Assembly (NCBI GenBank): GCA_003991915.1
Contig: RQTK01000013.1
Location: 1,049,694 to 1,113,693 of the forward strand
Direction: 5' to 3'
DNA length: 64,000 bases
Source of the DNA: Elysia chlorotica
Lineage: Eukaryota; Mollusca; Gastropoda; Plakobranchidae
Shown here: positions 36,468 through 48,800 of the stretch, in pieces
Position numbering within the stretch: position 1 is the first letter of the stretch
Layout: each line of letters opens with the position of its first letter
Notes under the pieces: model-generated
What the model saw: the letters and a program-made list of their open reading frames with translations, nothing else
Database searches by the model: none
What the model was told of the DNA's origin: nothing
Translations under genes and position numbers: made by a program

Positions 36468-38593
36468 CTTGACAAAAAATTAGTCCGAATTTTTTATATC
36501 AAAGTTTAAGCTTCTGCCTCATAAAAAGAATTAATTGAGATCAACTTTTTACTTGGTACATATATTATATCTAGATCTAGATTTAGTATACATAGTCAAT
36601 TAATGAGTCCGTCAAGTGCTTCTGATTCTGAACTTTCAGTTTGAGAAGGTAATAAAAACATTGACAGTGATTTCCCTTGTATGTGAAACTACCAAGTTGG
36701 CCAAAATAAAGCTGAATGACATTTCAAAGATAAAGTTTAATTTGTTGGTTCTCAAAAAGAAAATGCAAACTATTTTACTGTAAAAAAACAATGATTTTCA
36801 GCTGACAAAAATAAATTTAAATGTTTTCATTTAACTAAGTCAGTGCTTTAACAACTTTATGACTATCCTAACTTCCTAAGCCCTAATGTTCTGTGCAAAC
36901 ATTAACATGCAGCGATTGTTGGCCAACACGAAGTCAGTGTGTCCTACAGAATAGACACCTGCTGAGTTATTTTGTTCCCTAATCCCTAATCCAGATATTA
37001 TCTAAAATTATCATGTGCATTAATCTAGAGCCATACCGGTACATATTACATGTAGTTCATATAAGGACATCAAGATAGAAAGGTACCGTTGTGCGAATAT
37101 TTTTGGGTGGGAGCTCTAGATCTAAATGGCTTTTTACTTACACCCCTCATTTCAATTTCGTTCATAAGGTAAAAAAAAATGGGCGTGGCTGTTACCATTA
37201 CAGTATAGATCTAGATCTAGATCTATCTAAATCAATATCTAATTGTCCGTTGAAAACAAATTACAAGAAAATAAAGATACAATCGATATATGGATTAAGA
37301 AATCTATATCTATTCTCTGCTAAATTAAGTATTAAGTATCTGGTTGTTCAATGATCGAAGATGGTTAAAATGTTAATAAGTAAAAGACATTATAGGATAA
37401 AAGAACAATAGATAATATTTTAGTGGAGCATTTAAACTAACTTTAAGCATATCTTCAGTTTGATATTATGATTTTAAATTCATTGTGAACTTACTTTCAG
37501 AATGATTTTTATCCTTACTAAGTTACTGTGTAGTCAGATATATGAATATCATATATATAGTGTACAAGTTTTAGCCTCAATCTACTGCCCATCCTGTTTA
37601 TGGCGACCATCAAAGATCATTGACAAAATTGGTGGCTTTGAGCAGCGAATGCCCACTGAGTACTTGCGTCATTTCCCTACTTTTGTATATTTTTAAAGAG
37701 CAGTTACCAAGTTACATACAACTTCCCCTTCCGAGTTTCTAAATGATAGAAGTGTAAATGAATGGCAGGGGCCTCGAAGGCTAGTTTGCACCTATTTCAA
37801 TATAAAAATAAAAGAGAAAAATCGTTGTTACTAAACATATTAATCAAACTGTTATCACCAAGCACTCTCTTTAGTTTATTTGATCTTTCATTTTCTTTTA
37901 ATTTTTCTCTTCAGAATATGTCTCTCTCTCTGTCTTGGTTATAATGCAGAACAGCTTTTGAAGAAATACTGTCTGTGCTTTGTAGCCCAACCATTCCTCC
38001 CATGCCTATCCCTCTCTCACTTTCGTTTGTAACTAACGACTTACTTTTGACTTAATTGACATGAACAATAAGATGACCCAAAGTTAGTGTGTGCGTACCA
38101 GTACCCATTCCCTCTCTCATGAACACTTATTTATATGGTATTTGTTCTTTGATTACAGAGGTTGTTGTGTTGGGCATGATTTTGTCAGTTTTTGTTGGAT
38201 CATATACTGTGTACGGTCGTGTAGAGCAGTGACAAAAATAAAGGAAAAAGGCAAGGGGATCAATGAAAGGTGGTTGTCATTGCTAGTAGCTGCCATGGAC
38301 AGGTGGCAGTCAGGGCAGGTTCAACTGTATTATAAACGCAAAAAAAATTTGTTTTTTTTTCTGACCTGAATAAAATGATCTGTAACCTGTTTCATAAAAA
38401 TTAAACTTAGATTTATCAGGATGGGTTTGAAACAAAATTTTAAGGTATGTGTGTGATTGATGCATGTGATCCAAATTCAGTCAATACATCACCTTAATTT
38501 TTGTTACATTTTATATTACAAATTATTGCCGTTCAATAACAGCAAATATAATTTAAATAAATAATACAATTTTTAAATGAATTTTGTATTCAG
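36468..38593. promoter_or_regulatory. Divergent intergenic region between CPSF4 and arrestin gene
   Basis: Start codons of the two genes point away from each other, 2.18 kb apart. TAGATC-rich words at 36568-36590, 37117-37130 and 37204-37225 lie 0.1-0.75 kb upstream of the CPSF4 start. A shared promoter region is plausible, but no TATA box or initiator could be assigned. Short frames here show no conserved protein. Confidence 0.35.
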
Positions 38594-38597
38594 GACA

Positions 38598-38651
38598 ATG
38601 CTGGAAGCCTGGTGTACATTTTTCACTAAGAGTGGCACAAACACAACATGA
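38598..38651 (+). promoter_or_regulatory. Upstream ORF overlapping arrestin start codon
   Basis: A 17-codon frame (starting MLEAWCTF) ends with a TGA at 38649-38651 that overlaps the first arrestin ATG (38648-38650) in the sequence ATGATG. If present in the mRNA it would end on the main start and could dampen or re-route initiation. Confidence 0.35.
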
Positions 38652-40094
38652 TGAATAATGAGATGTTCTTGCGAACCTCCAAAGGAGAATACACTCCTGG
38701 AAGCATTATAAATGGGTAAGTCAGTCCAGGACCTAGAATAAGTCTTTTTTTGTTTCTTTTTTTTTTAATTGTATGGGGCAGGTTGTTTAAAAAGACTTTA
38801 TTAATTCTTTATGGGGGAAATTGAGATTGACATGCCTATTTACAATAAAAATAAGATACTACATATTAACTAAAAAAATACAATTGTGTGTAAAATATAA
38901 TTTAAAAAAAGCCATTGAAAATGTATCACTTATTATATCTAAAAACCGCCAACAAATCAAACGCAATTTGTATATAATTATGTAGAATGAGGTCATATTT
39001 AAATTCAATTACGAAATATAAAAATAAAAATGTTAGACTTTACATTGAATACGATGAGAGTATTGCTTTTGTTCTTAAGTAAATTATTTTGAAAAATCCT
39101 AACATTCATGAATGACTATATTTATCACGCACGCACACACACGCACACACACATCTGATATTGTATGATTATAAAATTAGACAAGAAATTAAATTTAAGA
39201 ATGTAACATTATGTGTCATATTAAAAGGTTTCAGGGCTGACGGAGGGAAAGATCTCTATACATAATCTTATGAACACAAGCAGTTTTTGTAATCACTCAA
39301 TTGGCTTGTAAACATTACTTTTATGAAATATGTGTGTTACAGTCAGCTCATGATTATTTTGTTACTGCCTGTATTGTTATAAATGATTTTGATATTTTTG
39401 GCGCAAAGGTATAATCTGGTTTTTCTCTATTGTCTTGTTTTATTGCAACAGTACTTTTAGTTCAACTTCAACTTCTTGTAGGATGTATTTCACAAGATCA
39501 AATAGATTTAAAAAAATAACAACTAATTTTAGGTATTAACTAACAACCCTTTGTTTTATAATTAGTTATAATGACTCTGCAAGCATTTATATACAGAAAT
39601 ATTATCACTGCCACATTTTACTTTTTTTTCCAGGGCTGTTTACCTTCAAATTGGAAGTCCCACAGAGGCATATGGAGTGAGAATATCCTTTAAGGGTCTA
39701 GAAAAATGTAAGTTTACAGAAAATAAAGTAAAATATGTAATATTTTTTCTGTCAACAACTTAAGAAATGCTATAAATTCCAATCTCATCAATTTTTTGTT
39801 GTTGTGTTTAATAACTTTAAAATGCAATCTGTGAACAAGTTAATTATGAATATTACTTATCTTGAATTGTTTTAGTACAAAATTGAAATAACATCGAGGT
39901 TATTCAATAAATATGTTAAAGTGCTATTTTTACCATTTCTTCTTCTTCTTCTTCTTCTTCTTCTTCTTCTTCTTCTTCTTCTTCTTCTTCTTCTTCTTCT
40001 TCTTCTTCTTCTTCTTCTTCTTCTTCTTCTTCTTCTTCTTCTTCTTCTTCTTCTTCTTCTTCTTCTTCTTCTTCTTCTTCTTCTTCTTCTTCTT

Positions 40095-40125
<31 letters not shown>

Positions 40126-43100
40126 TTATTATTATTATTATTATAATTATCATTAACAATATTATCAGCATTGCTAATCATTTTTGTTGCCATTATTACC
40201 ACTAATGCTTCTTTTTTTAATGTAGCAATGAGCTCACAAGTTGCAATACCTGTTGTTTGCTATTTGTGTATAAAATTTTAATTTAGTCTTTTCTGCTCAA
40301 TGGTCTGCTCATTAATTAAGATTGGACTTGTTGCTTGGTAACATAAATTGTTTATATAAATATTGAAATCAAATACGGACATGTAGGGCAGACGTTGCTT
40401 GATTTAAACTTATGTAAAAGCTATCATTCGGATTGTGATTCACTTGTGCTCTTTTTTTGTTTTTGATAGTATTGAAAATACATTGGTGATAATTCAATAT
40501 CTTCTTCAAGGTACTTATGAATATGATTGTGATGGAAGAAAGTCCATGAAAAATGAAACAGCCCATGTAGACATTCATGAGGCAGTTTTGTATTCACAAG
40601 AAGGTGAGTTATTACCAGTAGAAGAACAAACTTTTTTTTTTCCAGTCTTACAATAATTTAGAAATATGAGCGCAATGAAACACCTATTATACACTACAGT
40701 ACCCCTTCATAAATTCAGTTGAATATTGAAATGTGTTTCTGTGAGTTGAAATGTGTACATTTGAAAAATTAATATGGAAATACTGAGAGGTCTTATTTTT
40801 CTTTTCAGAATCCTTTCAATTTGGTTGCTATGTTTTTCCATTTCAATTGGAGCTCCCTCAAGATGCTCCAGGTTAGTATGAACTTGCTTTTTTATTTTCA
40901 TACCTTTTTTTACAGATTATTTATTATACTTCTTCTTGCTACACTTCACCTTTGTTCTCCTTTTTTTTACCTCGTGGTTGTTGCTATAATTTGATTCATC
41001 TCGTTCTCCAGCATCTTTTATGATTTGGAATATATTACTTTTACACTATTTGTTTTATATTTTGTACCCTATTGACATTTTATCTTGCAGGTTCATTCCA
41101 ATACATTGGATCATCTATGAAAGGGTCATGGACAGTTGACATCTCATATAAATTACATGCTCATGCAGAAGGGGCAGATGCCTTACAGGTACTGTTTTAA
41201 AATCCTGTCTACCCTAGATACTATGTTTGTATGCACATGGTTATCTGATGGTACATTGCTGAATTTCCGTCAAAACATGGATTTTACCTGACTAAAACCA
41301 TAAGTTATACTTTTTTCCCTTAAGTTGCCAAGAAGCAATGATGTAAATGATTATTTTTAAAAGAAAAACAAAACCACTTTACAAGCAAAAAAAAAAAAAG
41401 CAAATTCAAAGAACCAAAAGATCATTCATATGGGAAAGAAAATGATATTTTTTCAGCCCAGATCTTGTTTACCTCAATTCCAACACTAATTCCCTAAAAC
41501 TTGCTAGAAAAGGTGGAATATTATTGTTAAGACATATTAATGCAAATGAAAAGAGATGATTGTGCTGAATTTTAGCATTACCATTAGCGATTCTAATTAA
41601 GAAAGAAAAAAAAGAAATTATATGGTTTCAGTTTCATTTATCGTTTACAGGCTTAAGGAAACAACGAATTTGGCTAGTAAATTTGTTTAAAAAAATTGGA
41701 TTTTGATCTTTATTAACATCATAAGCTCTTGAATTAAGAGATAAAGGCCCCGAAATTGGAATTGATGGGACAATCCATGAGTCTTAAGCTTGATGGGGGT
41801 ACAGTGAATAGTAAGATGGTTTATTTTAGCATTTTCAAAGGAAGAAAATTCTCCAATAGTTAAAAGTTACAATAATTTTTTAAATCCAGCATCTCTGTTT
41901 CGATTGAAAGCTTACTCACCTAGCTCAGGCTAATACCCATTAATACCTGGATTTTTTTGGGGAAAAAAATTAATTCTCTCACCTAGCTCAGGCTAATACC
42001 CATTAATACCTGGAATTTTTTTGGGGAAAAAAATTAATTCTATCTTCCAATCGCAAAGGTTGAGTCGATAGTTTCCATCAGGATACAGCTCCGTAATTTT
42101 CTTATCCCATTCCCAATCCCTTCCCTTAAATCATTGGCCTTAGAGTTTGGCTCAGTACACTGTGTGCGGGATAAAAAAAAAAGTAAAGTTTGTCCCATAC
42201 CCTTTGACATAGCGTTAGAGAACCAAGAGTTAGGGTCCTGATTGTTCTAGGCAAACAACATTTGTGGTATAGACTGCCATCACTTTCCTATATATACAAA
42301 AAATAATGATGGGTGTGCTGATTTGGAACGAGAAGTCTGAAAGTGGCTTGGGCAAAATGTTGGTTTTATCCTCAGGGCACCAAGAGTTCCCATAACACAA
42401 TGTATTTCGGATCATCAACTACCATCACTTAAAAGTGCATCTTTTTATTTTTTTTTATTGAAATTGCTGTGGAAAGGCTTGGTGTTTAGGAGTGATTAAA
42501 GTTCACAACATGAGGCTGATATTTTTACAAGAATTTTGCTGCAACAAAAATTTTTTGTATTAAAATATATCTTTGCATAAAAAAGACTATAAATTTGTAA
42601 CTGTTGAAAAGAAAGTGAATTAAGTGGTTAAACAAATGCTTTAGTTAGTTTTTAGTTTAAGACTCTTGATTCCTTCGGAAACTACAGCAAGGAAGTTATG
42701 CAGGAAGAAAAAATTAAAAAAAGTAAAATGAGAACAAAGAACTGTGATAAAAGCTTTTATTTTTTTTAAATGCTTTGTGGAGAACAAAATATATGTATAA
42801 ATTAAACTTGCCTATCATCTACTGTTATCTTAATGTTTCTCTTTGAAGGCATCCCAAGCTGTGGTGGTCTTTCAAACTGACGAGCAGGCATTGGCTGAAC
42901 GATCATTTGGTTGTGCGAAGGAAACAACAGTGGAGGTGTCGCGCTTCTTGTTCAGCAACAAAATCATACATATCACCACAAGGTGAGAGCTGTTTTCAAT
43001 TTTTTAAAATATTTTTTAAACCTTTTCACATTGGGTGTTTTAAGGCCTTTTCCTTAAATGCACACTACTTTGGAAAATTTTCGAAAACTTCAATATTTAT

Positions 43101-45810
43101 TGTTTGTAAGTGGAAGTGTAGATTGATGCGAAAACGTGCTGGCACAAGTTTATACTGATGCACTCAACATGATGGGGTGTGATGGGAAAAGGTCAAAAAG
43201 GTTGTCGGAAAAGTAGAGGGAAAATGCAGTGGACACTGCTTTAGTTAATTCCTCTTAGATCCATTTTTCCTAGGACTTCTGTTTATAAATTCTTATTACA
43301 GCTGATTAAAAATATTACATGACTAAGCTTAGTGCATAAGTAAGTTAATGTATACAATTATCTCTTCTGGAAATTGATATATACATTGTCTGCTGTAATT
43401 AAATTCTAGAGGTTTTGAAATTTGTAGGATACAAGTCTGTAGAATAAAATAATTCTCTCAAACAGGTTTTTATTTCAACAATTGAGATAAAAACCAATTA
43501 ATACCTGTGTATTCCATGAGTTCTTGCAATGAAAACCCTACTTTACATTTCTATCCTTATTTCTAAATCAGAATATATTTAAAAGTTAGCCTCAAGATAT
43601 TGACTACTAAGTTAGGACAGAAAATTATCATTTCCAAACACATGATCAACTCTGACTGTGAAATTTATCTAAAGACCTATATAATTATTTTCAGATTGCT
43701 TGATAATTTTGTGGAGACAGGGGCAAACCTTCAGCTGCGTCTTATAGTCACAAACGAAACCAGAATCAAAGTAACAGGATTCAGTATAAAGGTGACTGGA
43801 AGACTACATTTTTTTTTTCTAATGCTGTTTGCTGTTCATTTTAGTACTTCACATTTCCTAAACAGAAACAAAGCTAAGCTTACTAATATAATTTTTTGAA
43901 ATGAAGTGATGTTTATTTTGTTTAGCACTTCATGTATAGTCACTGTGTCAAGAGAAACATTTTCTCAGCAACAAATGAAGTTGACAAATTATTGTTAAAT
44001 AAGACAGATGAGTTGAGTCATAGAAATAGTGTAAGAATGATGAGAAGAAAAAAAGAATGAAGTGTATGATTTAATAAAAATATTTAATAATTTTGAATAT
44101 TGTGATTGGAAAATAAGAAATCTCATGGAAAAATCCTTATCTTTGATATAGGTACAGTAAAACATGTAACATTGGGAATATGCCATCATAAATTAAATTT
44201 TTCTTCTCTCTTACTAAAAAATATTTGCAATCCCTTTCTCTATGGACACCAGCTTCTAAGGTACTTCCGCCTGTTTTTGAAGGACATGTCGGTGAAGGGT
44301 TGTCTGTTAGACAACATGGAACTAGTGGAGGACCTGTGCCATGTGGCCCCAGAGGCAGGCCCTCATGTTGTGTTTAAAATGGCAGGCTCAGATTCTCTTA
44401 TGATGGGCAAGTACGATTGGTGGTTTTTTTTCGTCTTCTTTTATTTTAAAGTTCATCACTTTTGTGAAAAGGTTTTTCACAGGATAATCCCACATGTGCA
44501 AAATAGATAATTGCAACAAAAAGTATTAATAAAAATTGTTTGGATAAACTTCAGTGCCCAGGCTACTACTGTGCATTGCTTTAATTGTTAAAGCTACTGA
44601 AAAGAAATGCATAGAAAATATTTACCACAGTCATTATAATGGCAGTTACAATATATTGCAATAAAATAATTCTGTAGACCACATTGGCATCTTGTTATTT
44701 CCCTTAACCTTAATCATATGTAGAGGAATGAAAGAGGACCCTGAGGTATTCTTTAATTGAAATGAAATGATGATGATTTTAAAAATTTAATCGCTTGTAT
44801 TAATCAAATTTTACTTATACATTTTGACTTTTTCAAGATCGAAAGATACTCCAGGCCCTACGGACAAGAGTACAAAACAAGACTTGCGATTTGGGTTAAG
44901 ACTAATTGTTAGAAATGACTGCTGAGAGAGTTTTGGCTCCAGAGCTCTCAGTGACACCAGAAATAATTATTTAATTGTTGTTTTTTTTGCAACTCCTCTT
45001 TGAGACTGCACATGTTCGATTATTAAAAATTCTAGATTTTAATTTTCTAAAAGTTTGCAATATTGTTTGTGCGCTGTTTACTTGCCCTCATTTTTTTGTC
45101 CTTGCAACTGTTGTAATTATCTATTTAGCACATATGGGATTAATCTGTGAAAAATGTTTTCACAAAAGTGATAACTTTCAATCAATGTTTTAAAGGTTAA
45201 AGTATAAAGTTTCACATATACAACATACTCCTTAATATTCCCATGTCTTGGTGCACCCCAGTGTTAACTTCTCTTTGTAAGATATTAACAAAAACAGTTC
45301 AATTGAAACTTTCATGGTTATGATTACTTATTTACAACTTGTTACATAGCCTTATAAATTTCTACATTGTCAATTATTGATAGGTGTTCACATTTAAATT
45401 TGATTTAATTTTCCCAATTTGAAAACACATTTATGAATATGATACTGGAAATTGCATCTCATAATTTGATAATTGATCTTCAACTTCCTTTTTTTCTCTG
45501 CTCTAAGTGCGGGTCTAGATCGCCTGCAAATTCCTCTTAGGGAAGGTTTATGTGGCCAATCTGTAGACGTTGCACCCTCTGTCTCTGCGAAACATACTAA
45601 TGTAAGTGCACTGCATAAATTTTACTTCTCAATTTCATGGATAGTGCTATTTTCAGGTGTAGGATATTTAAAAGGCTTTTGAAATTTTCAGTCATAACAA
45701 TGATAATGATAAAAAAAAGGCACATGATGCACACCATGTGAAAAGGTTTGTGCCTCAACTCATTGCATTACATTGTGGTCCGGACCTTTGCCTTTCACCC
45801 CCCTCCCCCT

Positions 45811-45847
<37 letters not shown>

Positions 45848-48800
45848 AGAACCAAAAAAACAACAACAGAAAAGCATGAATTTTGGGTTAATTTACAATT
45901 TTAAGAACGAATTCTATACTGCCTAATTAACTTGAATATTTTAATATTACAGTGGAAACCTCACAAAACAAAGTCAGTTCCCAAGGAATTTGAATTATGA
46001 GGTTTCCACTGTGATTAAATTGAACAAATCGAGTATTCAGTAAAACTAATTGACTCTGAATTTAACAATATATAGCCAATGTTTGTCAAGGATTAAGAAA
46101 ATGAGGAAAATAGTTTTGTTTGACACAAATTTAAAGGCTAGAATAACACACAATGTCATATGAGAGGCTTTATTTGGAAAAATGAAAAGCTTAGGTTAAA
46201 AATAAGTTAATAAACAATATGCAGATTATTTCTATTACTAAAAAAGAGGCATTTGCAAGTTAGCTGTTAGCAAAGTTACGGTCATGTTTTTTTCTTTTCT
46301 CCAGAACCGTTATGAACTCGAAGTTTCCATAACATTTAGCAATAATCACACAGAATCTCTGATGCTTCCTGTGCCTGGTGTTTTACCAAGGAAAAATAAA
46401 AGGGTGAGATCAATTGCTGATTTATTATCAGTAAACCATTGTTTCCTACATTTTGAAATATGTTCTTTTAAAATTCACATCTCGATCAGTGACTTTCATA
46501 TTTTTCCCCATGCCTTGTAACATTTCTGTGTCTCAATTTTATTTCTTTGACTTCCTACCAATATGATTAAAAAGAATAATGAACAATTTATATACTAAAC
46601 TTTTATTCTTTAAAATGTATATTAATTTCAAGGACTACTATACTCAAGGACATGCACAGTCGGATTCCTGACTTGGCTAGCGAAGGCCATCATACAAACA
46701 AGTCCAACTTATAACTAGGCACAAGATACATGTCATATTGAGTGTGAGAGAGCTAAAACAGGTTATGATGTTGTTGAATGCAGTATTGTTGCATTGTAGT
46801 AAATGTTATTTCAAAAGTTTGTAATGTCATGCAGAAATATTAGTATGAAATTGAAAAGCATAAAAAATGTTAATAAGTTCAACAAGTTCAACAAGATTTA
46901 GGTACACTTACCAAGTTAATCTGCCATACATGCTTTCTTGATGGATGTCTGTAGCAGGGCTGCATTCTTTTGGTGGTCTTTCTCTAGATTGTGCAGACCA
47001 TGGAGCAATACATTCGCGAGATAACGGAGCAGTTTCTTGGACTGAGAGATCTCATAGTCATAGAATTCCCCCATGGTTGATAGGATTCGAATAAGCCTCT
47101 GACTACAACACACTCTATGTTTTGCTTTCTTGAGAAAGGAAAGTCCAAACCTGGTCAGTTCATATGTCGACAAATGGGGGGTTTGAAGGGAGCCTCTTGA
47201 TACTTCCTCCAAAAAGTCCTTCACTTCAGTGGAGACAAATGGCTCATCATCGGGAAAGGTGATGTCACCAACACATTTTCGCTCTAGTCATCCAGCTGTT
47301 AGTTTGTGCACTGCTATCACTGACATCATAATGCTAGGTCCACCATTTGACCATGATACATAGCATGGATGTCGCCCTACAGTCCGGTTCATTTTTGGCC
47401 ATGCCTGAAAAAGCTACAGTGGGTCGGATCTTGACTTCGTCTATCAGCAAAAAGACATGCTTTTGATGATGTGTTTTGAGTTTTTGAAATGTTTCAGACA
47501 AAACACTTTCAATCTCCAAGGAGGAAACAACAGATTTAATTTTCCTTGTGCTTGGTAGGACCAAAATGTCTCTCAGTTGTTCATGAACCAATCGCGAAAC
47601 AGTAATCACTCAAAGAAAATTGTTTATGGGTCAACAGTTTCAGCTGATGAGTTATAAACTCCAGCTTTATTTCCCTTTTCTTTTCCTGAATAAAAGAACA
47701 AAATAATTAATACTAGGAAGATTCTAGTTTACTGGACCACATTTAGACTATTAAGAGTAAATTACATATTTACAAGCTACTAGATCTTAACTTTATCGTA
47801 GTTTACTCCAGTCTTTCAAATTATGTTGATTAGATCTAGAATTACAATATATACAAAGCAAAGCAAGGATCGGTAAAACTTTTTACATTTTTTTATAATA
47901 TAGAAGTCAATTCTGCACTGCTGCTCCAGTAAACTAGGATCTTACCCTTGGGTCTTCAAGTTCTGTGCTACTTGATTGTTCCAATACTTCCACACCTCTC
48001 TCGAGCACAACATCCAAAGGAACTTTATAGTTTAGGGCCACGTGCACACACTAAAAAAATTGGGTGTAGGAACTCAATCCATTATTTGGATTTAATATTT
48101 TCCCCAAAGAAACACCGGGTCCTTTCTTGAATGCGGTGAGTGTAAGAGGGGAGAACAATGTTGATTTATTCTCAACCACCACTGATAGAACATACTCTTC
48201 ACAATGATCAGTCATGAACAGGCAAACAAATCTCTCCTCTGTTCTTGATAAAATTAGATTGTTATATTTCTTGTGGAGTTCCTTTTCTGGAGAAAATTCT
48301 GAAAGGCTACAGATTTTGTCCTTTTTCATGAAATGACAGAGTTGATGATCTTCTTGTTTGGGTGGACGACAGGATGGTTTTGGAGTTGGTAGGCAAGAAG
48401 GGGGAACATCAAATACACTCGGTGGATCTACTGATCGAGTGTATCCTCCGGGTAATTTAATCACAGGATAGTCTGATGGCCAATGCTTTTCACAGATAAA
48501 GAATTTGTCTTGATCTAGAGAGAAGTTTTCACGAGGAGGCAACACAGAAAGCCATCTTTGTCTCTGAAGTCCATCTTTTGGTACCTTGAACACTCGACAT
48601 TTGTTGTCTTTATTGTAATTGCCTTTGCAGTTTACAACCCCACATTTATTCGGCATGGTGAAATCGAACTATCCTTGAGCATAGACGGGCCGATTCATTC
48701 ACAATAATCCACAGAATTAACAAAAACACCCCAAGAATCAAGAGGTGAGGAACAACATTTGAATTGTAAACATAAACCACTGCACTTCTTTGCGGAAAGT

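Noticed and set aside
39872-40205. Long Arg, Lys, Phe and Leu open frames
   Set aside because: Pure translation products of the TTC/GAA repeat.
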